A DNA stretch of 9,499 nt from Miniphocaeibacter sp964345925 (GTDB lineage Bacteria > Bacillota > Clostridia > Tissierellales > Peptoniphilaceae): positions 1 to 9,499 of the forward strand of contig CAYFSP010000051.1 in NCBI GenBank assembly GCA_964345925.1. The letters are read 5' to 3'. This document shows positions 1-6,696 of this stretch, piece after piece (the stretch's first letter is position 1; each line of letters begins with the position of its first letter). Under the pieces are notes generated by a model. It saw only the letters and a program-made list of their open reading frames with translations, ran no database searches and was not told the DNA's origin. Both the position numbers and the translations under genes were made by a program.

Positions 1-583
1 TCTCTATTTGTTTTATTTCCGTTTCATTTGGTTTAATGCAGTATGGTCTTATATTGCTGTTTAAAACTATATTTTTTAAACTTTCTCCTGATGTATCAAG
101 AATTACCTTAATATCCTTATTATCTACAATATTTAGCAACTTTTTATAATAGTCGTTTGGTACACCTGGTGGCATTGAACCAGAAATAGTCACTACAGAG
201 GCTTCTTTGATTAAATCTTCAAATTTCTTTAAAAATCCTCTTTGTTCTTCTTCTGAAATATCATCTCCTGATTCAAGTATTTCAGTTTGATTCCCATTAT
301 TTAATATTGCTATACAGTTTCTCGTATTTCCATCAATATTGTAAAAATCATTCTTTACATTTAATTTATCCAGTTCCGACTTTAAAAACTCACCTGTATA
401 TCCACCGTTAAATCCTGTTGCCATAACATCTGTATCCAATTGTTTAAGAACTCTTGCTACATTTAGCCCTTTTCCACCAGCCGTCTTTGTAACCTCATTT
501 GTTCTGTTTACATCATCTATTTTAAACTCCTTCAGCCTATATGAAATATCGACTGAAGGATTTAAAGTAACTGTAACTATCAT
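1..583 (-). CDS. PfkB-family hexose-phosphate kinase (LacC/FruK type), partial, C-terminus beyond window
   Basis: The first 194 codons of a cytoplasmic ATP-dependent sugar-phosphate kinase of the 1-phosphofructokinase / tagatose-6-phosphate kinase group. Visible motifs, in order, are the N-terminal MIVTVTLNPSVDISY strand, AGGKGLNVARVL (residues 35-46, the first PfkB signature), TRNCIAI at 88-94 followed by QTEILESG, SGSMPPGVP (134-142), ILDTSG (161-166) and KPNETE (184-189). The family length is about 310 residues. The C-terminal GAGD catalytic and ATP-binding segment lies outside the window, so catalytic completeness cannot be judged. The ATG overlaps the nagA stop codon as ATGA, a 4-base overlap that suggests translational coupling. 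Beside agaS and nagA, the likely substrate is tagatose-6-phosphate (giving tagatose-1,6-bisphosphate), but fructose-1-P or fructose-6-P kinase activity cannot be excluded from sequence. The family call is firm; the substrate is inference. Confidence 0.9.
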   Translation of the reverse strand, partial: MIVTVTLNPSVDISYRLKEFKIDDVNRTNEVTKTAGGKGLNVARVLKQLDTDVMATGFNGGYTGEFLKSELDKLNVKNDFYNIDGNTRNCIAILNNGNQTEILESGDDISEEEQRGFLKKFEDLIKEASVVTISGSMPPGVPNDYYKKLLNIVDNKDIKVILDTSGESLKNIVLNSNIRPYCIKPNETEIKQIE

Positions 584-1728
584 TTTATAGCTTTCAACTC
601 CCCGTTTACATAAGTAGCTATTATATCCATATTATCGTCTAATATATTAATATCTCCATCTCTTCCAATATCTATTATTCCAGCTTTATCGTCTATTCCA
701 ACTGACCTTGCAGGTACTTGACTTGCCATTTGTATAGCTTCAAAAGGAGTTGCTATACCCCAATTTACAACATTTTTAACTGCGTCGTGAAGTTTTAACA
801 CTGAACCGGCCAATGATCCATTTTCAAGTCTTGCAGTTCCATCTTTAACCTCTACATCAAAATCCCCAAGCTTGTATTGTCCTTCAGGCATTCCACCAGC
901 CATCATACAATCCGTAATAAGAACTACTTCTTCTTTTCCTCTTGCTTTCATTACAACATTTGCTGCTGCAGGATGAACATGATGACCATCACATATAAGT
1001 TCTGCAAAAACGTCCTTTAATGATAAGGCAGCACCAACCATTCCAGGACTTCTATGGTGTAATGGACTCATTCCATTATATACATGAACAAATATACTAG
1101 CTCCTGCCATAACTGCATTATAAGCTTCCTCATATGTTGCATCACTATGTCCTAAGGCAACATACACTCCAAGCTCTCTCGCCTTTTTTGTAAATTCTTC
1201 AACACCTTCCATCTCTGGTGCAATGGCAATTTTTCTTACCATACCATTTGAAAGATCAAACCAATGTTTTAATTTATCATAATCCGGTGGTGACATATAT
1301 TCTGGATTTTGAGCTCCTTTATATTTTTCAGTAAAAAATGGTCCTTCTAAAAATATCCCTCCTACTTTTGCTCCCTCACATTCGTCAGAATATTTTCCTA
1401 CAATTTCACACGACTTATCCAAATCTTCTGTTGTAGCAGTTAATGTTGTTGCTAAAAAAGTTGTAACGCCATTATTTACTATTCCTTTGGATATTTCTAA
1501 TAAGGATTTTTTTTCACCATCCATTATGTCATATCCACCATAACCATGTATATGTGTATCAACATATCCAGGAACTGCTTTAAATTCAGAGTAGTCCATA
1601 AATCTTTTTCCAACTGGAACTTTATCAATGAACCCTTTTATTTTTCCATTTTCAATTTCGATAATCTTGTTTTCAATTATTTTATCTTTTAAATATATTT
1701 CTTTTACTTTTAAATATAAATTTTCCAT
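580..1728 (-). CDS. nagA: N-acetylglucosamine/galactosamine-6-phosphate deacetylase
   Basis: A cytoplasmic amidohydrolase-superfamily enzyme that removes acetate from GlcNAc-6-P or GalNAc-6-P to give the free amino sugar phosphate. At 382 residues it is full length for NagA. Visible metal and active-site motifs are VDTHIHG (His59, His61), LEGPFF (Glu128), ALGHSDAT (His194), HVYNGMSPLHHRSPG (His215, His224/225), ICDGHHVHP (247-253) and LITDCMMAGG with the catalytic Asp273. All expected residues are present. The start ATG is preceded by AGGAG (1734-1738), which overlaps the agaS stop codon, leaving only 8 bases between the genes. Its own stop overlaps the kinase start. In this context it may work as AgaA (GalNAc-6-P deacetylase); sequence alone does not separate the two substrates. 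Confidence 0.95.
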   Translation of the reverse strand: MENLYLKVKEIYLKDKIIENKIIEIENGKIKGFIDKVPVGKRFMDYSEFKAVPGYVDTHIHGYGGYDIMDGEKKSLLEISKGIVNNGVTTFLATTLTATTEDLDKSCEIVGKYSDECEGAKVGGIFLEGPFFTEKYKGAQNPEYMSPPDYDKLKHWFDLSNGMVRKIAIAPEMEGVEEFTKKARELGVYVALGHSDATYEEAYNAVMAGASIFVHVYNGMSPLHHRSPGMVGAALSLKDVFAELICDGHHVHPAAANVVMKARGKEEVVLITDCMMAGGMPEGQYKLGDFDVEVKDGTARLENGSLAGSVLKLHDAVKNVVNWGIATPFEAIQMASQVPARSVGIDDKAGIIDIGRDGDINILDDNMDIIATYVNGELKAIK

Positions 1729-1736
1729 TTTTTCTC

Positions 1737-2896
1737 CTATTTATAAGGATGAATTATAACCCCTTTTACCACCCTGTTTACTGTACCAGTTGCCGATGGA
1801 GTATCTGGTCTATTTTTAACTTTTAAACTAGCCATTACAGAAATTGTCTGCGCCACTAAAACATATGGGAAAACTAAATATATATCATCTATCTTTTCAT
1901 CTGTATTCAGAGAAAACTCATTAAAGTTTTCATTTAGTCCATTTTGAGTTATAGCTACAGTATCTACTGCAATTTCATTTGATTGAATTTCATTTAAAAT
2001 ATCTACATCATATTTTCTAGTATAATCATTTGATGATATGAAATCAAAAACCAATGTTTTTTCATCTACAAATGATTTAGGTCCATGTCTAAAACCCATT
2101 GATGAATCGAAACAAGTTACAATTTTTCCTGCTGTTAATTCCAATATTTTAAGTTGTGCTTCTCTTGTTAGTGGTGCAAAAACACCTGAACCCAAGTATA
2201 CGATTCTATTAAAATCCAAATCTACATATTTTTGTATTTCTTCATCTCTCTTGATAATATTACTACCCAATCTAGCAATCAATCCTACATTTTTCGTCTT
2301 GTATTCATCATCTTTTGAATTGTCGAATATAAGTGTTGTAGATAATAGCATACATGTAAATGAACCCGTCATTGCAAAACCCTTATCATTGGATTTTTCT
2401 GGCATTAATAAAACTAAAGCATTACTTTCGTTTTTTAAGTCTTGAGATAATTTTCCTTGTTCAGCACAAGTTATTGCCAAATGATATATATCATCAACTA
2501 ATTGGTTCGCTAATTCAACTGCTTGAATACTCTCTGGACTATTACCACTTCTTGCAAAAGAAACAAGCAATGTTGCAGTATTTTTATCCAAGTATAAATA
2601 AGGGTTTGAAACAATATCAGTTGTAGCTATTGCTTCAAATACTAAATTTCTATTTTTTATATTATATAGATGAGTACTAGCAACGTCTCCAACATAAGCA
2701 GATGTACCTGCACCTGTGAAAATTACTCTAACTTTATCTTTTCCCCTTGATAGATTTTCTATAAATTTTTCTATTCTATCTTTATTTCCTTTATAGATTT
2801 CCAATGTTTCTAACCATAATTCTGGCTGTTATGAAACTTCTCCAACTGTAATATTTGCACCTAGACCCTCTAATACATTTTTTCTAATTCAAACAT
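1737..2896 (-). pseudogene. agaS: AgaS-type SIS-domain sugar isomerase/deaminase, N-terminus disrupted by frameshift and nonsense codon
   Basis: AgaS converts galactosamine-6-phosphate to tagatose-6-phosphate plus ammonia in the cytoplasm. An uninterrupted frame from 2804 to 1737 (355 codons) carries both SIS domains: FTGAGTSAYVGD, SFARSGNSPES and NDKGFAMTGSFT in the first, then VYLGSGV, LELTAGK, MGFRHGPKS and a closing SATGTVNRVVKGV. Upstream, AGGAGG (2902-2907) sits 5 bases before an ATG at 2896 that starts MFELEK, the usual AgaS beginning. That frame then stops (MFELEKMY, stop). Adding one A to the A6 run at 2878-2883 restores MFELEKNVLEGLG and ANITVGEVS, after which a TAA (2829-2831) stands where Gln is expected before QPELWLETLEIY. 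The repaired protein would be 386 residues with the stop read as Gln, normal for AgaS. The only in-frame start downstream is a TTG at 2804 with no Shine-Dalgarno sequence. I infer a recent pseudogene; a sequencing error could explain the missing A but less easily the stop. Confidence 0.75.
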
Positions 2897-2901
2897 GATT
2901 T

Positions 2902-2907
2902 CCTCCT
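2902..2907 (-). promoter_or_regulatory. Strong ribosome binding site of agaS
   Basis: AGGAGG on the minus strand, 5 bases before the ATG at 2896. It fixes the ancestral agaS start well upstream of the 355-codon open frame and so supports the view that the gene's first codons are disrupted rather than simply shorter. Confidence 0.8.
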
Positions 2908-2918
2908 CATAATTTTAA

Positions 2919-3056
2919 CTGGTACCTATGATTTTATTATACCCTATTTTCTAATATATACCAGATAAATATTGAAATATAGCCATTTGTTTAATACCTA
3001 TATTTTGAAAACAGTTGATGATGTTGAATTGTCAATGCAAATATTTAGATACCAGT
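2919..3056 (-). promoter_or_regulatory. Cluster of CTGGTA elements, candidate operators for a GntR-type repressor
   Basis: Three copies of CTGGTA lie upstream of agaS: one in a palindromic GGTACC context at 2919-2926 (plus-strand orientation, close to the predicted transcription start), one in the imperfect palindrome CTGGTATATATTAG (minus strand, 2964-2951, covering the -35 position) and one as ACTGGTAT (minus strand, 3056-3049). A degenerate ATAGGTA also occurs at 3001-2995, matching the edge of the first site. TGGTATA-type half-sites are known for GntR/HutC-family amino-sugar repressors such as NagR/YvoA. No regulator gene lies in the window, so the assignment is inference. Confidence 0.4.
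2936..2964 (-). promoter_or_regulatory. Putative agaS operon promoter
   Basis: A perfect TATAAT (minus strand, 2941-2936) lies 39 bases before the agaS ATG. The hexamer 17 bases upstream is CTGGTA (2964-2959), a poor match to TTGACA. Expression may therefore depend on an activator, or the element there may serve mainly as an operator. The predicted transcription start is near 2929. Confidence 0.45.
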
Positions 3057-3069
3057 TTGTCTGAAAATA

Positions 3070-3098
3070 AAAATTAGACTCATAAAAAGTCTAATTTT
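3070..3098 (-). terminator. Rho-independent terminator of queH
   Basis: A perfect 11-bp inverted repeat, AAAATTAGACT / AGTCTAATTTT, with a 7-base loop, followed on the minus strand by a T-rich run (TTTTTATTTT). The queH stop codon lies inside the first arm, so translation runs into the hairpin. The stem is A+T rich. Confidence 0.75.
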
Positions 3099-3723
3099 CT
3101 TTTAATCTATTCGCCATTTCATTTTTCGAGAATATACATCCACAGTAATCTTGTCTGTATAGATTCCATTTTCTTGATAACTCTATTGACCTTTGATATC
3201 CACCTTTTTTCTTAAAATCTGAAGGTAGATGCTTAACACCAAATTCTTTCTCCAATTTTTCTCCAATTTCATTTACTTTAGCTGCATTTTTATAAGGGCT
3301 AATTGTCAATGTTGTAGTAAAGTAATCGAATCCAATTTTCTTGGAAAGAATTGCTGCTTGCCTCATTCTAAATTCATAGCAACTAAAGCATCTATCTGAT
3401 CCTTCTCCAAGATTTTCAAATCCTTTAATAGCATTGTAATAAAGCTTAGAGTCATATTCCCCTTCTACTAGATCTATTTCATACTTACCTTTGATTTTTT
3501 TTATTACATCCTTTTGCTCTTTTAACCTAATAAAGTATTCCTCTTCTGGATATATATTGGGATTGTAATAGAATATGGTAATTTTAAAAAATTCGCTTAA
3601 ATATTCTAATATATAGCTAGAACAAGGTCCACAACAACTATGAAGCAGTAAAGTAGGAGCTTTTTCAACATCTATTTTATCTATAATATTATTTAATTTT
3701 AATTGATAATTGATTTTTTCCAT
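3091..3723 (-). CDS. queH: Epoxyqueuosine reductase QueH
   Basis: QueH catalyses the last step of queuosine biosynthesis, reducing epoxyqueuosine in tRNA to queuosine. It is the iron-sulfur alternative to the cobalamin-dependent QueG. The protein is 210 residues from the ATG at 3723. The hallmark cysteines are present: HSCCGPC (Cys30, Cys31, Cys34), DRCFSCY (Cys112, Cys115) and DYCGC (Cys194, Cys196), with TTTLTISPYKN between the last two groups. The frame is open five codons further to a TTG at 3738, but AAAGGG lies at the right distance before the ATG and inside that extension, so I take the ATG. A possible extended -10 (TGTTAAAAT, 3753-3745) precedes it without a clear -35. The gene appears monocistronic, with a terminator at its stop codon and a divergent neighbour upstream. 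Confidence 0.93.
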   Translation of the reverse strand: MEKINYQLKLNNIIDKIDVEKAPTLLLHSCCGPCSSYILEYLSEFFKITIFYYNPNIYPEEEYFIRLKEQKDVIKKIKGKYEIDLVEGEYDSKLYYNAIKGFENLGEGSDRCFSCYEFRMRQAAILSKKIGFDYFTTTLTISPYKNAAKVNEIGEKLEKEFGVKHLPSDFKKKGGYQRSIELSRKWNLYRQDYCGCIFSKNEMANRLKEN

Positions 3724-3796
3724 GATTTTCCCTTTCAATTATTTATTTTAACATATTTGGGTATATTAGAGTATATATATAGAAGGGAGAGATTTA

Positions 3797-4135
3797 ATGT
3801 CAATACATGAACACGAAATAATCGACGGTTTTGATCTATCGGTTAAAAACCGTCTAGGCTTAATAATTGAGGATTCTTTAGAATGGAATAGAGAAAATGA
3901 GGAAATGCATTTAGACCATATGAAGAATAAGATTGATTACTATATTGAATATATTAAAAATGAAAGTTACAAAACCATCTATCCTAATGATGAATTTACT
4001 AATTTTTTAATTATATTTAAGTCAGATAATAAATTACCTTTAAAAGCTTTAATTCTTACAAAGAAATTAGGAGACAATGTGGCTGATGACAATATTGAAA
4101 TACAAGTTCGAATGGCTACTTCAGGATCTTGCTGA
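3797..4135 (+). CDS. Small DUF6572-like protein, first of a tandem pair
   Basis: A 112-residue acidic soluble protein without signal peptide or membrane segment. It begins MSIHEHEIIDGFDL and contains LEWN (28-31), a helix-like stretch MHLDHMKNKIDYYIEYI (about 37-53) and a YPNDEF segment (62-67), ending in GSC. The pattern of an initial I(D)G, a core L-x-W-N, an H-L-x-H-x-x-N-K-I-x-x-Y motif and a Y-P pair is what I recall for DUF6572, a family without established function; a profile search was not possible here. AAGGGAG lies 7 bases before the ATG. The gene downstream is a clear paralogue on the same strand, 67 bases away. Members of such small acidic tandem families are often immunity-type proteins, but no toxin gene is visible, so no function is claimed. 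Confidence 0.75.
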   Translation: MSIHEHEIIDGFDLSVKNRLGLIIEDSLEWNRENEEMHLDHMKNKIDYYIEYIKNESYKTIYPNDEFTNFLIIFKSDNKLPLKALILTKKLGDNVADDNIEIQVRMATSGSC

Positions 4136-4137
4136 GG

Positions 4138-4175
4138 CTAAAATTTACTAAATAGTTTATTTAGTTTAATTTTAG
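4138..4175 (+). repeat. Hairpin after the first DUF6572-like gene
   Basis: A long inverted repeat starting 3 bases after the stop codon. The outer arms are CTAAAATT / AATTTTAG and the inner arms ACTAAATA / TATTTAGT, joined by a small T / TT internal loop, with a GTT apical loop. It is not followed by a strong U run, so it may be a weak terminator, an attenuator or an mRNA stabiliser between the two genes. Its 15-base core recurs after the second gene. Confidence 0.6.
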
Positions 4176-4202
4176 TGAAATAATTTTCTTAAGGAGGTAT
4201 TT

Positions 4203-4562
4203 ATGGCTATAAATGAATATTACCAAGTTGATGGACTTGGAATAAATAATAAAAATGAATCCGATTTAATTTTATTAATAAATGACAATCTTGGTTGGAA
4301 TCCATCTGAAGAAAAACAACATTTAGAACATCTGCAAAATAAAATCAATGCATATGTGGATTATATACATGGTAAGCAGTATAATCATCAATATCCTAAT
4401 ATGAACTTTGATGAATTCACCATTGATATTCATATGAATTCACATCCTACAGATTTAGGAATTAAATTCTTGGATATTGTTAATAAGGATTTGAAAAAAT
4501 ACAATATTAAAGTGATTGTAGCAATTGAAGAAATAGATCCAGATATAAACGATTGTGGTTGA
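4203..4562 (+). CDS. Small DUF6572-like protein, second of a tandem pair
   Basis: A 119-residue acidic soluble protein, paralogous to the gene before it. Shared features are an early VDG, LGWN (50-53 in an LINDNLGWNPSEE context in the first third), QHLEHLQNKINAYVDYI, and QYPNMNFDEF followed by a beta-like stretch. The C-terminal part (ANIKVIVAIEE-like hydrophobic strand, then DPDINDCG) differs from its partner. No signal peptide or membrane helix is visible. An excellent AAGGAGG (4191-4197) lies 5 bases before the ATG, stronger than that of the first gene, so it can be translated independently. I recognise the likely family (DUF6572) but not a function. It ends against a convergent membrane hydrolase gene. 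Confidence 0.75.
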   Translation: MAINEYYQVDGLGINNKNESDLILLINDNLGWNPSEEKQHLEHLQNKINAYVDYIHGKQYNHQYPNMNFDEFTIDIHMNSHPTDLGIKFLDIVNKDLKKYNIKVIVAIEEIDPDINDCG

Positions 4563-4573
4563 GGTGTTTAAAT

Positions 4574-4592
4574 ATTAAATAGTTTATTTAAT
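4574..4592 (+). repeat. Second copy of the TAAATAGTTTATTTA hairpin
   Basis: Perfect 8-bp arms ATTAAATA / TATTTAAT around GTT, 11 bases after the stop codon of the second DUF6572-like gene. The core (4576-4590) is identical to the one at 4149-4163. This suggests that gene and 3' hairpin were duplicated as one unit. Confidence 0.55.
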
Positions 4593-4597
4593 TAAAA

Positions 4598-4622
4598 AAG
4601 GTAAAGATTTAATCTTTACCTT
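4598..4622. terminator. Bidirectional terminator between convergent genes
   Basis: AAGGTAAAGA / TCTTTACCTT (10 bp) with a TTTAA loop. It is followed on the plus strand by AATTTTT and on the minus strand by TTTTTTAATT, so it can end both the plus-strand DUF6572-like pair and the minus-strand membrane protein gene. Confidence 0.8.
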
Positions 4623-4627
4623 AATTT

Positions 4628-5734
4628 TTATTCTTTTTCACTTTCTATTTCTCCTACTATATCTTCATTGAATTCTAATTTTTCAACAAATTCCAATTTT
4701 CTATAGTAATCGAGTTCAACGAAATCAGTTGGTTTAACCCTTGTTACCTTCTTGTTAAAATAGTTTAAATCAGCTAATTGTAACATTTTATACACAAATT
4801 GTGAACAAAACATTATATTCGGCTTTGCAGTGTATTGAAATAAAAGGCCTGAAATATTATAAGCACTTCCAACTTTTGTAATTTCTTTTATTTCATCTAT
4901 AATAATCTGTTTTTCTTCTTCTGTAGCTTCTAGTCTATAAACCATTATAGATGCACCATCATTTTTAATAAGCTCCTCTAATATCTCTTCATTTAACCCA
5001 GGAGAATAAATATTTCCTCCTCCATTGTAGCTTACAATAGTGGATAAGTTTTCATCAAAGGAGATGGATATATGGTTATACATTTTATTTGTAAAAGCTC
5101 CTATAATTTCACTAGCAGGACTTTTTGTCTTTGAAATCACCAAGTAAATATATCCATTGTTCAAAGTCGAGTTGGCTTTTTCAAAGTATTCATCTGATAG
5201 TGAACCGTTATTTACATAGGAAAACACACTATGCCTTGGAAGATCCTTTATAATATATTTTAATTGTTTTCTGTTTATCTTGGATTTAGCCCTTGATAAT
5301 GTTTCAATTTTACTCGTAATCATCTCTTTTTCTTTTATCAACTGTGTATACGTAAAATTGTAGCATCTGTTAAAAATTGGATATACATAAAAATCCAATC
5401 CTGTTCTATATATTATTTGACGTATGAAAAATGGTATTAATATTAAAACTACACCAATAAATCTATAAATCCATATCATTTTTTCATCTATTAAAGAATA
5501 GTCTATAATTAATGTATTAATAAGTATTTGGCCAATTAATATTAGATTATATATTATAGAATATAAAATTTTTTCTTTTCTTGTTATTGGAAGTAGGGAA
5601 TTATTTATTAGGAAAAATATTAAACATATTAAACATGCAATATTAAAAGCAAAAATATTTCCTCCCCAAAATAAAACCGAAAATGTTACTCCAATCATTA
5701 AAATAACCTTTATGTAGAATCCTAAGTTTTTCAT
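4628..5734 (-). CDS. Membrane protein with C-terminal permuted NlpC/P60-like (YiiX-type) cysteine hydrolase domain
   Basis: 368 residues in two parts. The N-terminal third has about four hydrophobic helices (roughly 7-25, 28-46, 56-78, 86-106) with no signal peptidase site, so the protein is integral to the membrane. A charged, possibly coiled linker follows (about 130-165). The C-terminal part (about 190-345) has NGYIYLVIS, then MYNHISISFD with His221, NGGGNIYSPG, and finally IMFCSQFVYKML with Cys310. His before Cys, each in this kind of context, is the order expected of circularly permuted NlpC/P60 (YiiX/YebB-like) papain-fold hydrolases, which act on amide or thioester/lipid bonds. The substrate is unknown. 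GGGAG lies 11-7 bases before the ATG. The gene is convergent with the DUF6572-like pair and shares its terminator. The domain call rests on motif recognition and is moderately secure. Confidence 0.65.
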   Translation of the reverse strand: MKNLGFYIKVILMIGVTFSVLFWGGNIFAFNIACLICLIFFLINNSLLPITRKEKILYSIIYNLILIGQILINTLIIDYSLIDEKMIWIYRFIGVVLILIPFFIRQIIYRTGLDFYVYPIFNRCYNFTYTQLIKEKEMITSKIETLSRAKSKINRKQLKYIIKDLPRHSVFSYVNNGSLSDEYFEKANSTLNNGYIYLVISKTKSPASEIIGAFTNKMYNHISISFDENLSTIVSYNGGGNIYSPGLNEEILEELIKNDGASIMVYRLEATEEEKQIIIDEIKEITKVGSAYNISGLLFQYTAKPNIMFCSQFVYKMLQLADLNYFNKKVTRVKPTDFVELDYYRKLEFVEKLEFNEDIVGEIESEKE

Positions 5735-5808
5735 ATACTTCTCCCATACACTAGTTAATACAGTATATCATAAAAGCATATTTTTTATTATATTTTTTCT
5801 AGATATAA

Positions 5809-5840
5809 AAAACTCTTTTCCATTTCTAGAAAAGAGTTTT
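5809..5840 (-). terminator. Rho-independent terminator of the lipoate operon
   Basis: A perfect 12-bp inverted repeat AAAACTCTTTTC / GAAAAGAGTTTT with an 8-base loop, 3 bases after the lipA stop codon, followed on the minus strand by TTTTTTATAT. Confidence 0.88.
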
Positions 5841-5843
5841 ACT

Positions 5844-6689
5844 CTACAATTTAATAGCTTCTGCTTGGTAAGAACTTCTTACAAATGGTCCTGATGCAAC
5901 TTTTGCAAATCCCATTTCATATGCTATATCTTCATATTTTTTAAACTGCTCTGGTGTTATATATTCCTTTAGTTCTGCATGGTCTAAAGATGGTTGTAAA
6001 TACTGACCTATTGTTAACATATTTACATCTATTTCTCTTAATCTTTTAAAGGTGTTAACCATTTGCTCTTCTGTTTCTCCAAGGCCTACCATTATTCCCG
6101 TTTTAGTTACAAGCCCTCTTTCTTTGGCATATTTTAAAACTTCTAAGCTTCTTTCAAATTTGGAACCTGGCATAATATCCTTATATAGCTCTGGAACAAC
6201 TTCAATATTGTGGTTTAACACATCTGGCTTTTCATCATATATTATATCCATTAAATCTTTTTTACCTTTTAAATCAGGTATTAAAACCTCTACTGTTACA
6301 TTTGGAGTCAACGCTCTTATTTCTCTTATTACATCTCTAAACTGTGTTGCTCCACCGTCCTCTAAATCATCTCTATCTACAGATGTTATTACTGCATGTT
6401 TTAAATTAAGTCTTTTTACAGCTTCTGCTAAGTTTTTTGGTTCCTCTTTATTTACTGGACTTGGTTTTCCGTGGGTTACATCACAAAATCTACAATTTCT
6501 TGTACATATATTTCCAAGTATCATAAATGTTGCCGTTCTTCTTTCGTAACATTCCATTTTATTTGGACAATTTGCGTGAGTACAAACCGTATTTAAATTT
6601 AAATCATCTAGTAGATGTTTAACTTCTGTAGCTTTATTACTTCCCTGTATTTTTAATTTCATCCATTCTGGTTTTCTTTTTATTTTCAT
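5844..6689 (-). CDS. lipA: Lipoyl synthase
   Basis: A radical SAM enzyme that inserts two sulfur atoms into protein-bound octanoyl groups to make lipoyl cofactors. 281 residues, full length for the family. Both cluster motifs are intact: the auxiliary 4Fe-4S site C-x4-C-x5-C (Cys36, Cys41, Cys47 in CTHANCPNKMEC) and the radical SAM site C-x3-C-x2-C (Cys62, Cys66, Cys69 in CTRNCRFC). The C-terminal VRSSYQAE (270-277) supplies the conserved Ser ligand. The ATG is 7 bases after the stop of the upstream lplA, whose last codons carry the AGGGA ribosome binding site, so the genes are cotranscribed and probably coupled. It is the last gene of the operon. Its octanoylated substrate must come from a LipB/LipM elsewhere or from the adjacent ligases. 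Confidence 0.97.
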   Translation of the reverse strand: MKIKRKPEWMKLKIQGSNKATEVKHLLDDLNLNTVCTHANCPNKMECYERRTATFMILGNICTRNCRFCDVTHGKPSPVNKEEPKNLAEAVKRLNLKHAVITSVDRDDLEDGGATQFRDVIREIRALTPNVTVEVLIPDLKGKKDLMDIIYDEKPDVLNHNIEVVPELYKDIMPGSKFERSLEVLKYAKERGLVTKTGIMVGLGETEEQMVNTFKRLREIDVNMLTIGQYLQPSLDHAELKEYITPEQFKKYEDIAYEMGFAKVASGPFVRSSYQAEAIKL

Positions 6690-6696
6690 TTAATCC

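Noticed and set aside
2038..2445. Open frame of 135 codons on the plus strand
   Set aside because: It is antisense to the well-conserved agaS body, has no family resemblance and is explained by the codon pattern of the minus-strand gene. The same holds for the plus-strand frame at 2360-2626.
3007..3035. TTGACA on the minus strand (3035-3030) as a -35 for agaS
   Set aside because: No acceptable -10 lies 15-19 bases downstream (GTTTTC, TTTTCA or TTTCAA there), so TATAAT at 2941-2936 is preferred.
3724..3738. TTG start for QueH five codons upstream of the ATG
   Set aside because: The ATG at 3723 has AAAGGG at proper spacing. The TTG would place that Shine-Dalgarno sequence inside the coding region, and the extra residues are not typical of the family.
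6052..6549. Open frame of 165 codons on the plus strand
   Set aside because: It is entirely antisense to lipA, whose cluster motifs are intact. Its composition is the low-complexity Ser/Leu/Phe mix usual for shadow frames.
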